Shown: positions 21,866-34,168, counted from the stretch's first letter. The stretch is 64,000 nucleotides of DNA from Auriscalpium vulgare (GCA_019915015.1 JAHBBC010000001.1:3596001-3660000), one strand, 5' to 3'. The notes: generated from the sequence alone by a model not told the origin. Made by a program: numbers and translations.

Positions 21866-23392
21866 ATGCCGACCAAGCAAACCTCCCTCAAGTCTCCCGT
21901 CCCCAAGTCTCCCGTCTCCGGCGTCCCCACTGCCCCGAGCGCGCGCACCCCCTTGGCCTCCCGCACTCGCGCCATCGAGGCCGTGCGCCTCAAGATGGCC
22001 GCCCACAAGGCCGCCACGGCCATTCCTAAGGCCGCCACGGCCCTTCCCAAGGCCGCCGTCAGTAGCAAGGCCGCCGCCAATGGCAAGGAGAACGCGCGCT
22101 CGGCGCCGCCGCCCAAGACCACCCGGGCGCCGGCCAGCAAGGTTGGCTCTCGCCGTGTCAGCCCATCGCGCGCCACCGAGAACCATCTTACCAAGACGGC
22201 GCAGAGGGTCAGCGATCCCAGCCCTCGAGCGTCTGGCGCCCGTAACGCAAAGCCCCAGTCGCCCAAGTCTGCGCCGACCCGCGCCCCCGTTCCCCGTCCG
22301 CTCTCTGTCCCTGGCGCGTTCTCCTATATTTCGAACGCGTCTGCTCGTCCCCAGGTGAAACCTGTCCGGCCAGCCTCCGTTCCAGTTGCTCTCGCCGCGC
22401 CCACTCGTCCCCTCCCAGCCCTTCCCACTCGTCCCTCCGCGCCCACTCGTCCCTCCGCGCCCACTCGTCCCGCCGCGCCCACTCGTCCCTCCGCGCCCAC
22501 TCGTCCCTCCGCGCCCACTCGGCCCCCCGCGCCCACTCGTCCCCTCCCAGCCCCTCCGGTGGAGACAGAGAGCACTCCTGAGCAAGAACCGGTCGTTCAA
22601 TACGTCAACTCCATTCCCGTCGAGGTCCAGCACGCTGAATTTCATCAGTCATTCTCGGCGATTGTCGAGTACACCGAAGGATACTCGCATACATCCTTCG
22701 TGGACATCTCATGCAATGCGCTGTCTGAGCCGGACCAACCACCGGCAACGCCGGAATACCGTCCTGAAGCTCAACGGGAGAACTTTGTGGACGAGACCGC
22801 CGCACGCCTCCAAGCGATTCTCGACATGGTCGCCGGCGTCGGTGACCCTGTCAACCCTGCAGATGACTACAACATCTATGTTCAAGCACGGGGGCAGGGG
22901 GATGTGGGCCCTCGGACCACCTCCGAATCGTCGAGCGCGAGCCTGCCATCTCAGAGCGTTTGGAAGGGAAGCGCCGGTGAGCCTGCTCGTCTTCGTTCTT
23001 CGTTCCGCGGCTCACGGATATCGTCCTCCTCAGGGTCCTTGGACTCCGTGTCGACCGGCAACTCCACCGTTGTCTCTGTTCTGCTGCCTTCAGTGTCCGA
23101 GAAGGAGGCGTTGAATGCGATCGTATGCCTCGACAACACCGCCGAGGCACCTGTATTCGACCTTCCCGCCGGGTGGTCCGACGCTGCCAGCTCGCGGTCC
23201 AGCTCGCGGTCCAGCTCTCCCTCCCCATCCTCGATCTCATCCGTCGCCGCTCCCCAGTGTCGAGCCAAGGCCGCGGAGGTCCTGGCGAAGACGCCAATCC
23301 CGGCGTCCGTCGCCCGCGTCGGCAAGGCGAGTCCTACCGTAGCCAGCCTGGCACGGTGGTGGAATCGGGTGGCTGCAGGGGTGCGGCAGTGA
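21866..23392 (+). CDS. Pro/Ala/Ser-rich hypothetical protein, copy 1
   Basis: A single uninterrupted frame of 508 codons. I do not recognise the family. The N-terminus is basic and low-complexity, with KAATAIPKAATALPKAA repeats. From about residue 178 there is a tandem APTRPS array encoded by an 18-bp DNA repeat. The centre (about 240-340) is more complex and acidic (VEVQHAEFHQSFSAIVEY, DETAARLQAILDMVAG), and the end is Ser-rich, finishing in LARWWNRVAAGVRQ. No signal peptide or membrane segment is evident. A nearly identical second gene lies at 34712-36202 with 12 fewer residues in the repeat. Conservation of the frame in both copies supports real coding. Confidence 0.75.
   Translation: MPTKQTSLKSPVPKSPVSGVPTAPSARTPLASRTRAIEAVRLKMAAHKAATAIPKAATALPKAAVSSKAAANGKENARSAPPPKTTRAPASKVGSRRVSPSRATENHLTKTAQRVSDPSPRASGARNAKPQSPKSAPTRAPVPRPLSVPGAFSYISNASARPQVKPVRPASVPVALAAPTRPLPALPTRPSAPTRPSAPTRPAAPTRPSAPTRPSAPTRPPAPTRPLPAPPVETESTPEQEPVVQYVNSIPVEVQHAEFHQSFSAIVEYTEGYSHTSFVDISCNALSEPDQPPATPEYRPEAQRENFVDETAARLQAILDMVAGVGDPVNPADDYNIYVQARGQGDVGPRTTSESSSASLPSQSVWKGSAGEPARLRSSFRGSRISSSSGSLDSVSTGNSTVVSVLLPSVSEKEALNAIVCLDNTAEAPVFDLPAGWSDAASSRSSSRSSSPSPSSISSVAAPQCRAKAAEVLAKTPIPASVARVGKASPTVASLARWWNRVAAGVRQ
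22405..22555 (+). repeat. 18-bp minisatellite coding for APTRPS units
   Basis: The unit GCGCCCACTCGTCCCTCC is repeated about six times, bounded by related PLPALP/PLPAPP units. The paralogous position at about 35250-35365 has two units fewer and more divergent ones (TAHIRPPAPTLPPATTRPP). Confidence 0.85.
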
Positions 23393-23688
23393 CCATTGAA
23401 CGAGCGAGTACGACGAGCGGGGTGGTGCCATAGAAAATCCAGAAAATCACAGTCATTAGAGAAAAAGAAAACAATCAATACGGGCAACAGCAGTTCCGAG
23501 ACGGGCCAGAGAAGCTACTGTAGGAAAATCTTGTACATTGAATACCCAGTCGACCTTTATACCTTGTTTTGTTCATTTACACTCACGATACTCTTATTGC
23601 GCTTTGAGCACCAATGGGATCCGCTGGCGTGAAAGCGAAATTCCATTCACGCTTCAAGACAAGACCTGCGCGACTGATGCAGACTATA

Positions 23689-24396
23689 CTATCGTTGCCC
23701 CAGAGTTGAACGGGTTTTCATTGTTTCGCCCGTAGATGTTTCGTGATGCTTCTTTCTCTCATGAAGATTTCACAAATGTATGCACATTGATCTCAGCTAC
23801 CTCATTCTTGTTTTTTCGGATTTTTAGCTAGACATATTCTGTCCTCGGGGGGCTCCCGGGAAGGACACTCGAAATTCAAGGGGAGGCCCAGAGATGAACT
23901 ATTTCGCCGAGCCATCAGTCACACAAAGTCACCGTCGGCAAGGCACGGCACAGCCAAGCACGTTGTCACAGTGTTGTCACGGACCCGTGCAGGAAGGGAG
24001 GTGGCTGAAGTGTCGGAGCCTGAATTTGTCACTCCATCGTAGTGGTTGACCCTCCACCTACATTTTATCGTCTGTGGCTCGAAATCCTACCGATTGCCTC
24101 CCGGAGAAATTATCCAGCGCTTCACCAGGTATATAAAATCATGTGGGTTAATTTTTACGGGGCGCAGTGCACGCACTGTCTCGCACTTTTGTGGATATAG
24201 GTCTTCAGACACCCAAATTCACCCTTTCAGTAACTGTGCACACTGTCGACGCCCCCTGAGCAGCAAAAACATCCGAAAGTCATTCTGTAGATTGAAATAC
24301 ATGTGCTTGAATATTTTGAGAGTTGTGGCTCAAGTGGTGCAAGTGATATTCAAGATGTTCATCTCTGGGGCCCGTTCAACTCTGGGGCAACGATAG
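23689..24396. mobile_element. 708-bp Tc1/mariner-like MITE
   Basis: Its inverted ends CTATCGTTGCCCCAGAG... and ...CTCTGGGGCAACGATAG are perfect complements for 26 bp within the element. TA dinucleotides flank both sides. The duplicated segment at 36513-36518 has TATATA at the same place without the element; duplication of the middle TA reproduces the filled site exactly. No coding capacity is seen. A decayed relative is at about 11740-12052. Confidence 0.9.
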
Positions 24397-24416
24397 TATA
24401 CTGACATCGCATGCCA

Positions 24417-27400
24417 TCAGAACAGATCCACAGCCTGCCTTCTGGCCGAGATCACACCAACCACTTTGCTCTCGAACGACAGCAGGTCGCCGCCAGCCGT
24501 CGCAACCAGGTCCGGCATGCCCAGCGCGACCTCCGCCGTGCCGCCGAGGAGTTTCTCAAGGTTCGTAGACGCGAGTGCGAGTGCCTCTAGCTTGGAGATA
24601 CGTCCGCCAGCTTCGATCGCAGCCTAATCGACTATTAGCATTGCAAAGCCGGTTACGTCAAGAACTGTGAACTCACCCAAGCAACGTCAAACCGTGTGTT
24701 GCGTGCACTCCAGGATTCCTCGACGCCGACGCCGACCGTCACGTTGTGAGCAAGCAAAAGAGAGATCTGGCTTTCCTCCGTGAGGGGCGGGCCGGGAAGT
24801 CTACGAAATCATGAGTCCATTTGCTCGAAAATGGTCAAGAAATGGCGTACACCCTCACTTGCTCCCAGACGGCAGGGAACGGCCTCGATGGTACAAATAT
24901 GACGCCAACTTCAGCTTCTGCAAGCTCCTTTGCCAAGAGGTGCGCTTCAGTCGCGCCGGCAATCGTTAACTGGATGCTCGCGCCCGTCTTCTCCTCGACT
25001 TCTTTCTTCAGTAAGATGAGCGTCGCGATGATATCCGCGCTGTGTGCTTCCACCACGATTGGAATCTTGCCCTTTTCCACTTCATTAGCACACAACTCGT
25101 CGAAAGATTCAAAGACACACTGACCGTCGCGACCTTCGCGAAATGACTTGCGGAATCAGACAGATCGTCGTCATCGGGCAGTCCGAGCAGGAGTTTGCGC
25201 AGCGCAGCAATCTGCGTGCTAACACTCGGCTGCCGGCCAAAGTGGCCGACCGCAACATGCAACGCAGTCACTTCTTGGATGACGGCGCCTTCCTCCAGTT
25301 TATTCAAAGCCCCGAGCGAAAATGACGTGCCAAGCCCGGCCCAGAAACCTCTGTGACTAGGCGCAGTGATCGCTTTCGTGACGCCGGCGCGGTAGGCGAG
25401 CCTGCATTTTCGTCAGCGCACGCATGGTATCGGGAAAATGCAACGCACAATGCACTTCTGCCCGCAAACTGCAGGCCGTCCACGGCACGAATGAGTGTAT
25501 CATCTCCTCCCAAGACCTTCGGCACAGGGCCAACGAGAGGGTCGAATACACGGCCGTCGCCTGTCGTCGACTCTGCCTCAATCTCCTGTAGGCCCAAGGG
25601 CGAGCCGTATGAAAGCAGGCCCGGCTGGATAGTACCGCCCCCCAAACCCACAACCTCTACCACCTCCGAGACGGCACCCTTATGCGGACAGTCACTGGCA
25701 GCCCCGTAACATTGTACGCTGCCATTCATCACGAGCATGACAGCGCCATCAGGGTCTACACTGGAGGTCGCATATGCCTCGTGAAGAGTGCCCTCCCGTG
25801 GAAGGAATATTTTCGAGATGTTCACAAATAGCACGCCGTCGGTCGACGCTTTCTTCGAGAGCAGAGGAGGGAGGCCTTCGTATTTGATCGTTTCGGCCGT
25901 CTCTTCGTCGAAATTAGGCACCTTTGGTGGTTTTTGATACGCTGATGGTTTATGGACCACTTGTGGGTTAGCGATCTGGGGAATACCGTCGATGTAGACT
26001 TGGGCGGGTGTTGCGCCAAGTGCGAGCGGATGGCTATCCCATACGACCAAGTCTGCAGAGCATTAGTGTCACATTGAGAGCACCGCTTAGGTGGTCTTAC
26101 CAGCGTCATAGCCTGAAATATTGGACTACGTCAACAGGCCCTAAAATAAATGATGTTCCTGCACTCACCTTCCTTCAGATATCCTACACGGTGGTCCAAC
26201 CCAATAACTTGAGCGGCATGGCTCGTTACGGCAGCCAATGCTAAGTTCTCGGGCAAGCCGTAGTAATGGGCCTGCTGGGCCTCATACAGCAAGTACCTCG
26301 AGTTCAGCACCGGGTGGTCGCTCTGATGAGTCACGCAGTCAGAATTCAAGCACGAAACCATGAGACAATGAGTACTTACCTTCATAACAACCTTTAGCCC
26401 GTTGTCTGCCAAAATACGAGCAGCAAATTCTGAGCCGCGGTAAGCTTCCCGCTTGTACCTGGCATTCGTCGCAAAGATAGCTACAGCAGGCGTCGAGCCT
26501 AAATCGTCTGGTCAGGCAAATTGTATGGCCCGATCTGACGGAAGCACAACTCACCGTAAGCACGCTTCAAGACGTCAGGAACGAGGTACGCTTCGTGTGC
26601 GTGATGTACGGCAGCGATCGGGAACTGGAATTCGTTCGAGAGCTAGACGTAGCGAGTTTGAGCGAGGTGACTCTCGCCATTGGAGTGGTAGCTACCCGAA
26701 TCAAGTCATCCAAGTCGACGGCCTCGTAGCAGTGTGTTTGCACCTATATCAAAGTGAGACAACAATTCACTTGAAATGAGGGCGCAGGCTACACACCCGA
26801 ACACGTCCACGCAGTACGTCCACAAGGGCTTCCCACTGCAAATTCTCGGGGAAGTCCCCGAGGCCAGTCCATTGGCCCTTGACCGCCTTCGCACAGAATG
26901 CGTCTTGTTCGTTCTTGATTTCCCGTGCCTTGTTGTACCTGTGAAGAGGTGTGCTGGGTACTAACATCAATGAGGACACGCGCTTACGCCTCACGGAATG
27001 CCCAGAAAGTGTCCATGCGGGAATTCCCATAGACCCGGCCTACGAGGGTATTTCTCAGCCATGAGTTATGTGCGAGAACTGAACATACATACTTGGGTTC
27101 TCTCCTGTAGGACATGGTTCAGATAAGGTTCTCGCAAAAGACGTCATAAGACTCACCGCAAGCATGCCTGATACATCAGGTCAGCAGGATGTTGCAGCAT
27201 GGTCAAAGTAAACTCACTTCATCTGCCTCCACCTGAGCGGAGCGCCATATTGCGATGCAGAAGCGTTCAAAATATCATAAGGCGGTTCCACGAGAAGCGA
27301 CGTGGGTGAGCGCTCCTTTGTGGGCCGAAGTTTGATGGTGAAAGCCTGACCACCTGCACACACGGTCCGTCAAGCTAGCACGCAATACACGCGCGTGCTG

Positions 27401-28156
27401 CGCACCAATCGCGTTTGCCGAGCCGGGTAGCACGAGAGCCGTCGTGACGCCGCCCGCAATGGACAGCGGATATGAGTCGTCGTGTGTGTTGAGGCCATCG
27501 AGAGAGCGCAACCAGGGAAGAATGGGGCCCTTGCGGGAGTTGTCGTCGGGGGATGCGCCGTCCAAGTAAGGTGAAGAACCATCCCCGAGATGCGAGTGTG
27601 GATCGACAATCCTATAGGAGAAACATGCAAGTTACTAAGGGCACAAGTCAGGCATGCATGCGACTGACCCAGGCGTTACCCATGCACCTTTCGCGTCGAC
27701 GATGGACACCTTGCCCTTCGCGACCAGGGCCTGGATATCGAGATTGCCGCCTAGATGGCCGACGCCTTTGACGACACCCTTATCGAGGTATACATCGCCA
27801 CTTAACACCTCTGTGCCATTCTCTCCACCCGTCCAGACCTTCGCATTGCGGATTAGTACGGCCTGGGTACCTTCCACGAAGCGGTCGGATGCGGCACGTT
27901 TGAGAAAGTCGCGAGGTGGGGAGGGGACCTCCTGGAGAGATGCACAACGCGCAAGCGTAGATGCTGCGTTCTGGGGCACGGGATGGGTTTGTTCGGTGGG
28001 AGAGCCGGGCAGCAGCAGGAGCTGCGCAACAGCGAGTATCGCCAAGAGGGTGAGGAACTTGGCCGTCCGCTTGCGACGCTTGGACACATGATTCGGGTTC
28101 ACTGCGACGTCAGGCGCCGTTGTGGGCAGATAGCCCAGCTCTGCGTCGGCGCCCAT
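24417..28156 (-). CDS. Large membrane-anchored amidohydrolase-superfamily protein
   Basis: The gene reads leftward through about 16-18 short exons. From the ATG at 28156 (MGADAELGYLP) there is a cytosolic basic stretch (KRRKRT) and then one hydrophobic helix (FLTLLAILAVAQLLLL), so a type II membrane anchor is likely. The amidohydrolase domain follows: IVDPHSHLGDGSSP gives the metal-binding HxH (near 27580-27609), VQTHCYEA and AVHHAHEAY give further His, and MKSDHPVL holds the expected Asp. The C-terminal half repeats an amidohydrolase-like architecture and ends with ARRQAVDLF near 24417. Similar fungal proteins are often filed under carbohydrate esterase family 9 or imidazolonepropionase-like; substrate is unknown. 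Exon borders were checked only at the 5' end. Its last exon is partly copied at 36537-36686. Confidence 0.75.
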
Positions 28157-28239
28157 GTTGTGGGAGGAGGAGAAGGGTGTGTGACACTGAGTGTGCGGTG
28201 GGGAGCGCGTCCCACGCGTGTACATGTGATCGCTACCAT

Positions 28240-28251
28240 CTTATCTTATCT
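28240..28251. promoter_or_regulatory. Tandem GATA sites between divergent genes
   Basis: CTTATCTTATCT (complement AGATAAGATAAG) gives two overlapping HGATAR sites 85 bp upstream of the amidohydrolase start and about 280 bp upstream of the WDR70 start. Fungal GATA factors (nitrogen, iron or light control) bind such pairs. A very similar pair precedes the PRKRIP1-like gene at about 39459-39470. Confidence 0.5.
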
Positions 28252-28527
28252 AACGGGCTACCCTACTCGAAAAGCGCCGCTGCTGGCACGCGCGGCAGCT
28301 CCCTTGCCCACTTGGAGGCGGTATATATACAATGGCCTACAACTCAGTTCTTAGACAGCGAGCCCTTCGTTGCAGCGCCGACGGCGTCGTCGAAACACAC
28401 TGATGCGCTTACAACCACCGCCGGGACTCGGAGCACCGAACGCGCGCGCGGCAACGAACCGCCGGGCCGGGCGCGGCCGCCTTCACTGCTTGCTCTGAAC
28501 GCTACTTGGACGCGACAATAGTTCACC

Positions 28528-30897
28528 ATGGCCGACATGGACGTCTTCGCTGCTATGGGCATTGCAGGATTCGGCAAGAAGACCTCGAAAAAGACGCTTG
28601 ATCCCGGCAGGTTCGACAAAAGCAAGAGGCTGGAGGTACGTCGCCCGACTTGTGTCTGCGCGTGGAACACTCATGGCTCGACCGTCGGTCTGCAGGATGG
28701 TGCAACGGTACAGCCTCCACCCATACAGCCCGCAAATGAGGAGCGCAGATCGGGCCCGTCGCGCAGCATGGGGCCGCCCGCGCTGCCGTCAACGTCCGCC
28801 GCACCCGCTCCCGACGTCGACGGCTCGGACGACGGCTCGGACGACGACGACGACGAGCCCGGGCCCCCTCCCACGTCGGCACCCGACGCCCTGGAGGAGC
28901 CGGAGTTTGACCCGGACGACGAAGGTTTCGACGCGGCGGATGGGCCACAGTTCCCCATCACGCACGAGCTAATACTCAGCGACCACACGAAGGTCGTCTC
29001 CGCCTTGGCGCTCGACCCGTCGGGCGCGCGCATTCTGTCCGGCTCGCACGACTACGACTGCAAGCTGTGGGACTTCGGCGGGATGTCGGGCTCGGGGCCA
29101 AAGCCGTTCAAGACTTGGGAGCCGGCGGGGAGCTATCATGTGCGTGGCGATTCGGCTCGAACCTGTTTCACAGCCTAACCTCAGCTGCTCGTGTAGATTC
29201 ACGATTTGAAGTACTCTAATGACGGCCAGCGCTTTCTCGTTATCTCTGGTACGTCTCAAGCGAAGCTGTATGATCGCGACGGGGAGGAGAAGTGAGTACT
29301 GCGTTTTAACCTGAGTCGAGGATAGACTGACCTGACTGGCCAGGGGCGCCTACGTCAAGGGCGACATGTACATCCGTGATATGAAGAACACATCGTAAGT
29401 CTATAACATCGCTTAAAGACCGTTAGCTTCATTCGTATGTTGTAGGGGACACGTCGGCGAGCTGTCAGCATGCGCCTGGCATCCAAAGGATTCGGAGATA
29501 TTCATCACAAGTTCCTCGGATTCTACGATAAGGTGAGGACTAGGCAGTTTCTGCGGGACGAAATCTGACGCTTCGCCTGCTAGGATATGGGATGTTGAAA
29601 ACAGGCGGAAGCAGAAGGGCGTGATAGTTGTCAAGTCCAGGGAGCGAGGCGCCCGTACGAAAGTTACGACGTGTGCCTACTCTCCTGACGGTCGGTATAT
29701 CGCAGGAGGTCCGTCATTTATGCTCTCGCGAGGGCTCAATGGCTGAAAAGACCCATCTAGCATGTCTTGACGGTGCGCTGCACCTATGGAAGACCAACTC
29801 AAACTTTGTACGGCCAGATATGACTGTTCAAGCTGCCCACACGAAGGGAACTGAAACAGGTTCTCTTGTGTTCTCAGTAGACGGGCATACCATTCTGACG
29901 CGGGGAGGCGACAACACTGTGAAACGTGGGTATCATTCTCACACCACGCCTCAACTGCTCCTAACGATTCGTGAATAGTATGGGATCTTCGGGCGTTCAA
30001 GAAGCCACTCGCTGAGCGGGTGGGGGCTCTCACGCTCTACCCCACCACGAATGCGATATTCAGCCCTGACAACAAATACATCGTCACGGGAGTGGGCGCG
30101 TCGGGCAAAGGAGAAAAAGGCAGCTTGTTATTCCTTCGCAGGGACGATTTGGAGGTAGAGAAGCAGCTGGAAGTCGATAGTACGCCAGTTGTTGTTCAAT
30201 GGCACCCCAAGATCAACCAAGTATGTATCACAGCCACTCCCGTTTACGATGGACTGATCATCCTTCTGTATAGCTGGTGGTCGGGCTCACAAGTGGGAAG
30301 ATCTGTGTGCTGTACTCGCCGCATACTTCTTTAAATGGCGCGAAGCTGCTCCTGAACAAAGGACCGGCGAAACGACCGACGGTAGAAGACATGTCGGATG
30401 CCGTGGCCGCGCCGACGATTCTCACTCCGCACGCATTGCCCATGTTCCGGGATGGGGAGATCGCGAGGGGCAGCAAGCGGAAGCACGAGAAGGAGCGGAT
30501 GGATCCCCGGAAGAGCCACAGGCCGGAGCTGCCAGTCACTGGGCCAGGTCGTGGAGGGCGGGTTGGTGCCAGCGCAACCCAGCACGTCGTGCAGAACCTG
30601 GTCCGCGATACGACCCGAGACGAAGATGTGCGTGTTCTTGTCATTTATTTGCGCTCTTGGCTTCAGACTGACCTTGCGTGTTCCTCCAGCCCCGCGAGGC
30701 GCTGCTCAAGTATGCCAAGGTCGGCGAAGACGACCCACAGTGGACTGGCGGTGCGTTTTTGTGCAGCTGGGGTGTCGAATGTGGGCTGATGCGCTTGGAT
30801 GGCGTCGCTGGGAATTCTCACAGCGTGGCGAGTCAACCAACCGAAGCCTGTGTTCGCAGAGGCCGAGGAGGAGAAGGACGACGACGACGAGCTGTAG
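28528..30897 (+). CDS. WDR70: WDR70-like WD40 repeat protein
   Basis: Eleven exons rebuilt by eye: 28528-28635, 28696-29139, 29197-29291, 29344-29394, 29446-29532, 29584-29708, 29761-29925, 29979-30220, 30274-30627, 30690-30750 and 30824-30897; 1,806 nt, 601 aa. Residues 1-35 (MADMDVFAAMGIAGFGKK) and an acidic linker precede WD40 repeats with clear GHxxx...WD dipeptides (LILSDHTKVVSAL...CKLWDFGG, GHVGELSACAWHP...IWDVEN, KLWDLRAFKKPL). The C-terminal block ILTPHALPMFR, DPRKSHRPELPVTGPGRGGRVG and PREALLKYAK is diagnostic for the WDR70/GAD-1 family, nuclear proteins linked to the CRL4 ubiquitin ligase and DNA-break processing. It ends in an acidic DDDDEL. Confidence 0.9.
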
Positions 30898-31344
30898 ATG
30901 CATGCGCGCGTACGCTGGCGCGGGTGCCCTGTCAGCAGTGGGTGACGGGAGGGGCGGGTTGTAGAGGACAGCGGAAGCGCCTGCGGCTGGAGATCGACAA
31001 CAGCCCAGGTGGCCTTCGGCCAGAGGGCAACCCTGTACGCGGCTGTTCTGGTGGGTTGCCGGGGCAGAGCGGACATTGATGGATGGGCGCAGCGTCACTG
31101 TGGCCCAGTATGCTGCTTCATACACTTCCCGGCAAGCTCCAAGTTACTCTAGCGCAAAATGCACCAGTGTCTCACGACGAGTTCTTCTGAGTCTCAAGAC
31201 ATACGTATTCAAATTATACTTCGGTGGTCACATTACTCAGTGACACGCGGCAACGAAGCCAGGGAGTAGAAAGGGATCCTTGAGCAGCACTGTGTGCAAC
31301 GAAATTTATGTTACAAAGCATACACCGTTCAAGTAAGTCAGGAA

Positions 31345-32428
31345 CTAGACTCTAACATCGTCGAAGTGTTGCTTCTCATCCGGATACGTAGCACCACCCT
31401 GGTTGGTGTACGCGGGAGCTTTCTCATCCTGGTACAGAGGGATGTTGCCGTAATTGCCTGGGTTCTGGTACCCGGGAGCTTGGAAGCCAGGTCCACCAGG
31501 GTAAGGGTTGCCAGGATCGACTGGGCCATTGATCCACTAAGAATGGCGGAACAAAACAGATTAGCGTGAGCAGGCATAAGGACACCGAGTGCGTACAGAT
31601 TGCTGATAGACCGCGGGGTGGAAAGACGTGGGCATTTGGTTGGGAGGAAGCGACATGGTCAGCTTCTGCACCGACAGTCAGCAAAGCAAAAAGGACGGCA
31701 GACGCGCGAAACTGACAGTCGAGTTGGAATAGAAACCAGGCAACTGAATCTTCCACGAAGGGACAAAGGCACCCGCACCGCGGGTCCTAGTGTCCTCACC
31801 TTCCCAGCGCCTGCCAAGCATGGTGGCATGCTTCTGACCGACGCGCTTCCAAAGGAGGTAGGGTGTCCAGAACAGCAGTGTCACAGCCAACCAGATACCG
31901 AGCGACGCCGCGCGAGCCTGGAAGAAAGGACGGTCCTGGTCGAAGAAGCGGTCGTCGTGGAAACCACTGAAGTCGTCGTTGTCGTTGTGGTTCTTATCCA
32001 AGGCGCGGAAGATCATAGGATAGAAGACCGCGGGGAGTGCAATGGAGGCACTGTGTATACGCTGTTGTTAGTGTTGAGCTGCTAGAGGGAACAGGTGGAC
32101 TGACATGAAGTACACGAGGAAGTAGATACCCTCGAATAGCGGCTTGTTGTACCGAGCCGTCAAACGATTGATGACCGGAATACGGCTGGCCCAAGAATCC
32201 GGAGAAACCTGCAGGCTACCATAAGTTGCGCGGATGCGAGATTAATTGACGATACGCACATGTCCGTGTAGCTCGTAAGGCAGCACGGGGGGTGCTTGCT
32301 TCGGACTCAGATACTGCCGCGCCGTCAACGAGTGGCATTAATTGTACAGTGGGGAAGGTGCTTACCAGGACGACACCGTCCGAGTTTCTCTGGGACACGA
32401 CAGAAACCATCATTGGTGGGCCAGACAT
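31345..32428 (-). CDS. Two-pass membrane protein with Gly/Pro/Tyr-rich tail, function unknown
   Basis: Exons (minus): 32366-32428, 32105-32208, 31717-32050, 31597-31665 and 31345-31536; 762 nt, 253 aa, all GT-AG. The first intron is long for this window (157 nt). The N-terminus is short (MSGPPMMVSVVSQRNSDG). Two hydrophobic helices follow: FEGIYFLVYFIASIALPAVFY and LGIWLAVTLLFWTPYLLW. A lumenal or cytosolic middle (WEGEDTRTRGAGAFVPSW) and a tail rich in PGGPGFQAPGYQNPGNYG complete it. I do not recognise the family; such tails in fungi are seen on small plasma-membrane or endosomal proteins, but no function can be read. Confidence 0.75.
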
Positions 32429-32707
32429 GTCGAACTACGAGAAGGCGGATGACGACGGGGGTTTGAACGATGTACAGAGGAAAAGAGAACAACGACCAGG
32501 TTGCCGGGAAATTAATGAAAGAACTCGACGCAGTCGAGGGTGGAACAGAGACCAGTCTGTGGAGGAAAAGAGAGAGCTGCGGTGGGTGTGCTAAAGAGAA
32601 AGACGCGGCTGGCAACGATCGCGACGGGAAACAAGTGGCGGTGCTCATCCTTGCTCATCTCCCTTGACAAAGGCGCTCGGGATTCGCGGCCATGGCAGCA
32701 CTTCATT

Positions 32708-34168
32708 TCACGTAGAAACATTCGTTTTTCCTATCGGAAGACGGTACAACCGCATTGCAAAGTACTCTCGCGTTTTTCCCCAGCGATCCACACCCTGCGC
32801 CTCGGCAACGTCCACGTCCTCCCATTCCACGTCGATGCCTAGATCAGATAGGTGCAGCTCAGACAGACGGGTGTACACGTCGTAGAATACGGCATCTGCA
32901 ATATGGTCATCTATCCGTTCTGTCCTCTATGACGCAGTCACTTACTCGTAGCGCCCAACCCGTTGAAGAAGCTGAACCGGGAGCTCGGGCCAGCGAGAAG
33001 TTTCGGGACGTGGGCAAAAAATCGATTCAAAGCTTATCAGGATGGTCAGGGCTCGCTCTCGCACATATGGGTGGGAGCATAGACGCACCCTCGTAATCTT
33101 CAGAGAATGTGTCGGTATAGACGGCATCAAAGCCGCCGAGTCCCATCAAGGCATCACTCTCGATGAAATCCTGCCATTTTCCTTCTAGAATCTTAACGCC
33201 GGGCTTCTCGTACCAGCCCTCCGAGCGCATGTACTGCAGCACATCTGGATGTGGTTCGATGATGACATGCAGTGAGGGAGGTGTAGGGAGGCCTTGAAAG
33301 AAGGTATCGATCTGTTCGTTAGCCTCGTTAGTGTGAACGCCTCCTCGCCGGTCGATGTGAGACGCACTATCCCCAGGCCAAAGCCGACGTTGAGAACCTT
33401 CGGACCACCTGCAGAGTCCTCCCGGTCCGCACATAGCCTCCGAACAGTTTCCTGCACTTCACGCTGCCGCATTTCAATACATATTTATAGCGAAAAGAAG
33501 AGGTACACACTAATTTCGCGCTCCCAGCCCATCATGACCCCCACCTCATTGCCTTCGGACTCTAGGAGGCAGATTGCCTGTCCGTTCTTGTCTTTCGTGT
33601 AGCGCAGTTTCGAGGACAGAAACGCATCTGTGGAGGCGAAGGCTGAGGTGTCGGTGGACTTCAGCACCAGAGAATCCCCTTCAAATCCTCCTCTCGACGA
33701 GAGGAGTTGAAGTAAAAGTTCTGCAAGTATAGCGTCAATGAGACTACACTTGATCAATGCGCGATGAACACACCTGAGCGGATGCCTGCATCACGGATGC
33801 GATGATAACATGGTTCATTGTCCAGAGAGAGCGCGATGTCGCCTGCAGTGTTCCCCAGATTATCGACTGCACAGTTGGTGAGCGACAATAAGCACGATAC
33901 GATCGGCGTTAGACACACTTTGATTCCACACTGCGCCCTCCTCGAGCAGCAGTCGCATCAAGGCGTCATTCTGCACGCTCGCCGCGGCATGCAGAGGAGA
34001 CCAGCCATCGTCGTCTTGGAACCACAGAGGCGCGCCGGCGTTGATGATTACCTGGATTGCGGACGTGGATTGGCCCTCGAGAATGGCGTGGATGAGGGCG
34101 TGTCCGAGCTGAATAATCTGTTCGACATCTTCGTCGTCGTCGGAAAGGAGTTCTGGTGTTCCGCTCAT
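32708..34168 (-). CDS. RMT2: RMT2-like protein arginine N-methyltransferase
   Basis: Reading leftward from 34168 the protein begins MSGTPELLSDDDEDVEQII, followed by ankyrin-type repeats (GWSPLHAAASVQNDALMRLLLEEGA) joined across a 52-nt intron to NLGNTAGDIALSLDNEP. The methyltransferase domain shows EGNEVGVMMGWEREIM, the SAM-binding motif VLNVGFGLGIV, the acidic IIEPHPDVL and FDAVYTDTFSEDYE. The C-terminus has WEDVDVAEAQGVDRWGKTREYFAMRLYRLP, typical of Rmt2, which delta-N-methylates an arginine of ribosomal protein L12. Ankyrin repeats plus methyltransferase in this order are characteristic of Rmt2. At least five exons are present. The motifs and conserved ends all look intact. Confidence 0.9.

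Larger units (their letters stand above)
21454..24569. repeat. Segmental duplication, copy 1 (contains a MITE)
   Basis: This stretch and 34287-36686 are near-identical in the same orientation. It spans the promoter, the whole Pro/Ala/Ser-rich gene, its 3' flank and the last part of the amidohydrolase gene. Copy 1 carries the 708-bp MITE at 23689-24396; without it the copies are about 2,408 and 2,400 bp. Homology stops inside amidohydrolase coding sequence (GGTTCGTAGA). Since the amidohydrolase continues intact here, copy 1 is the likely source. Confidence 0.9.

Noticed and set aside
21758..22645. A 295-codon minus-strand Gly/Arg-rich frame
   Set aside because: It is antisense to the Pro/Ala/Ser-rich gene. 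The apparent GRGGTSG repeats are the complement of the 18-bp coding repeat and recur in the duplicate only because the DNA does.
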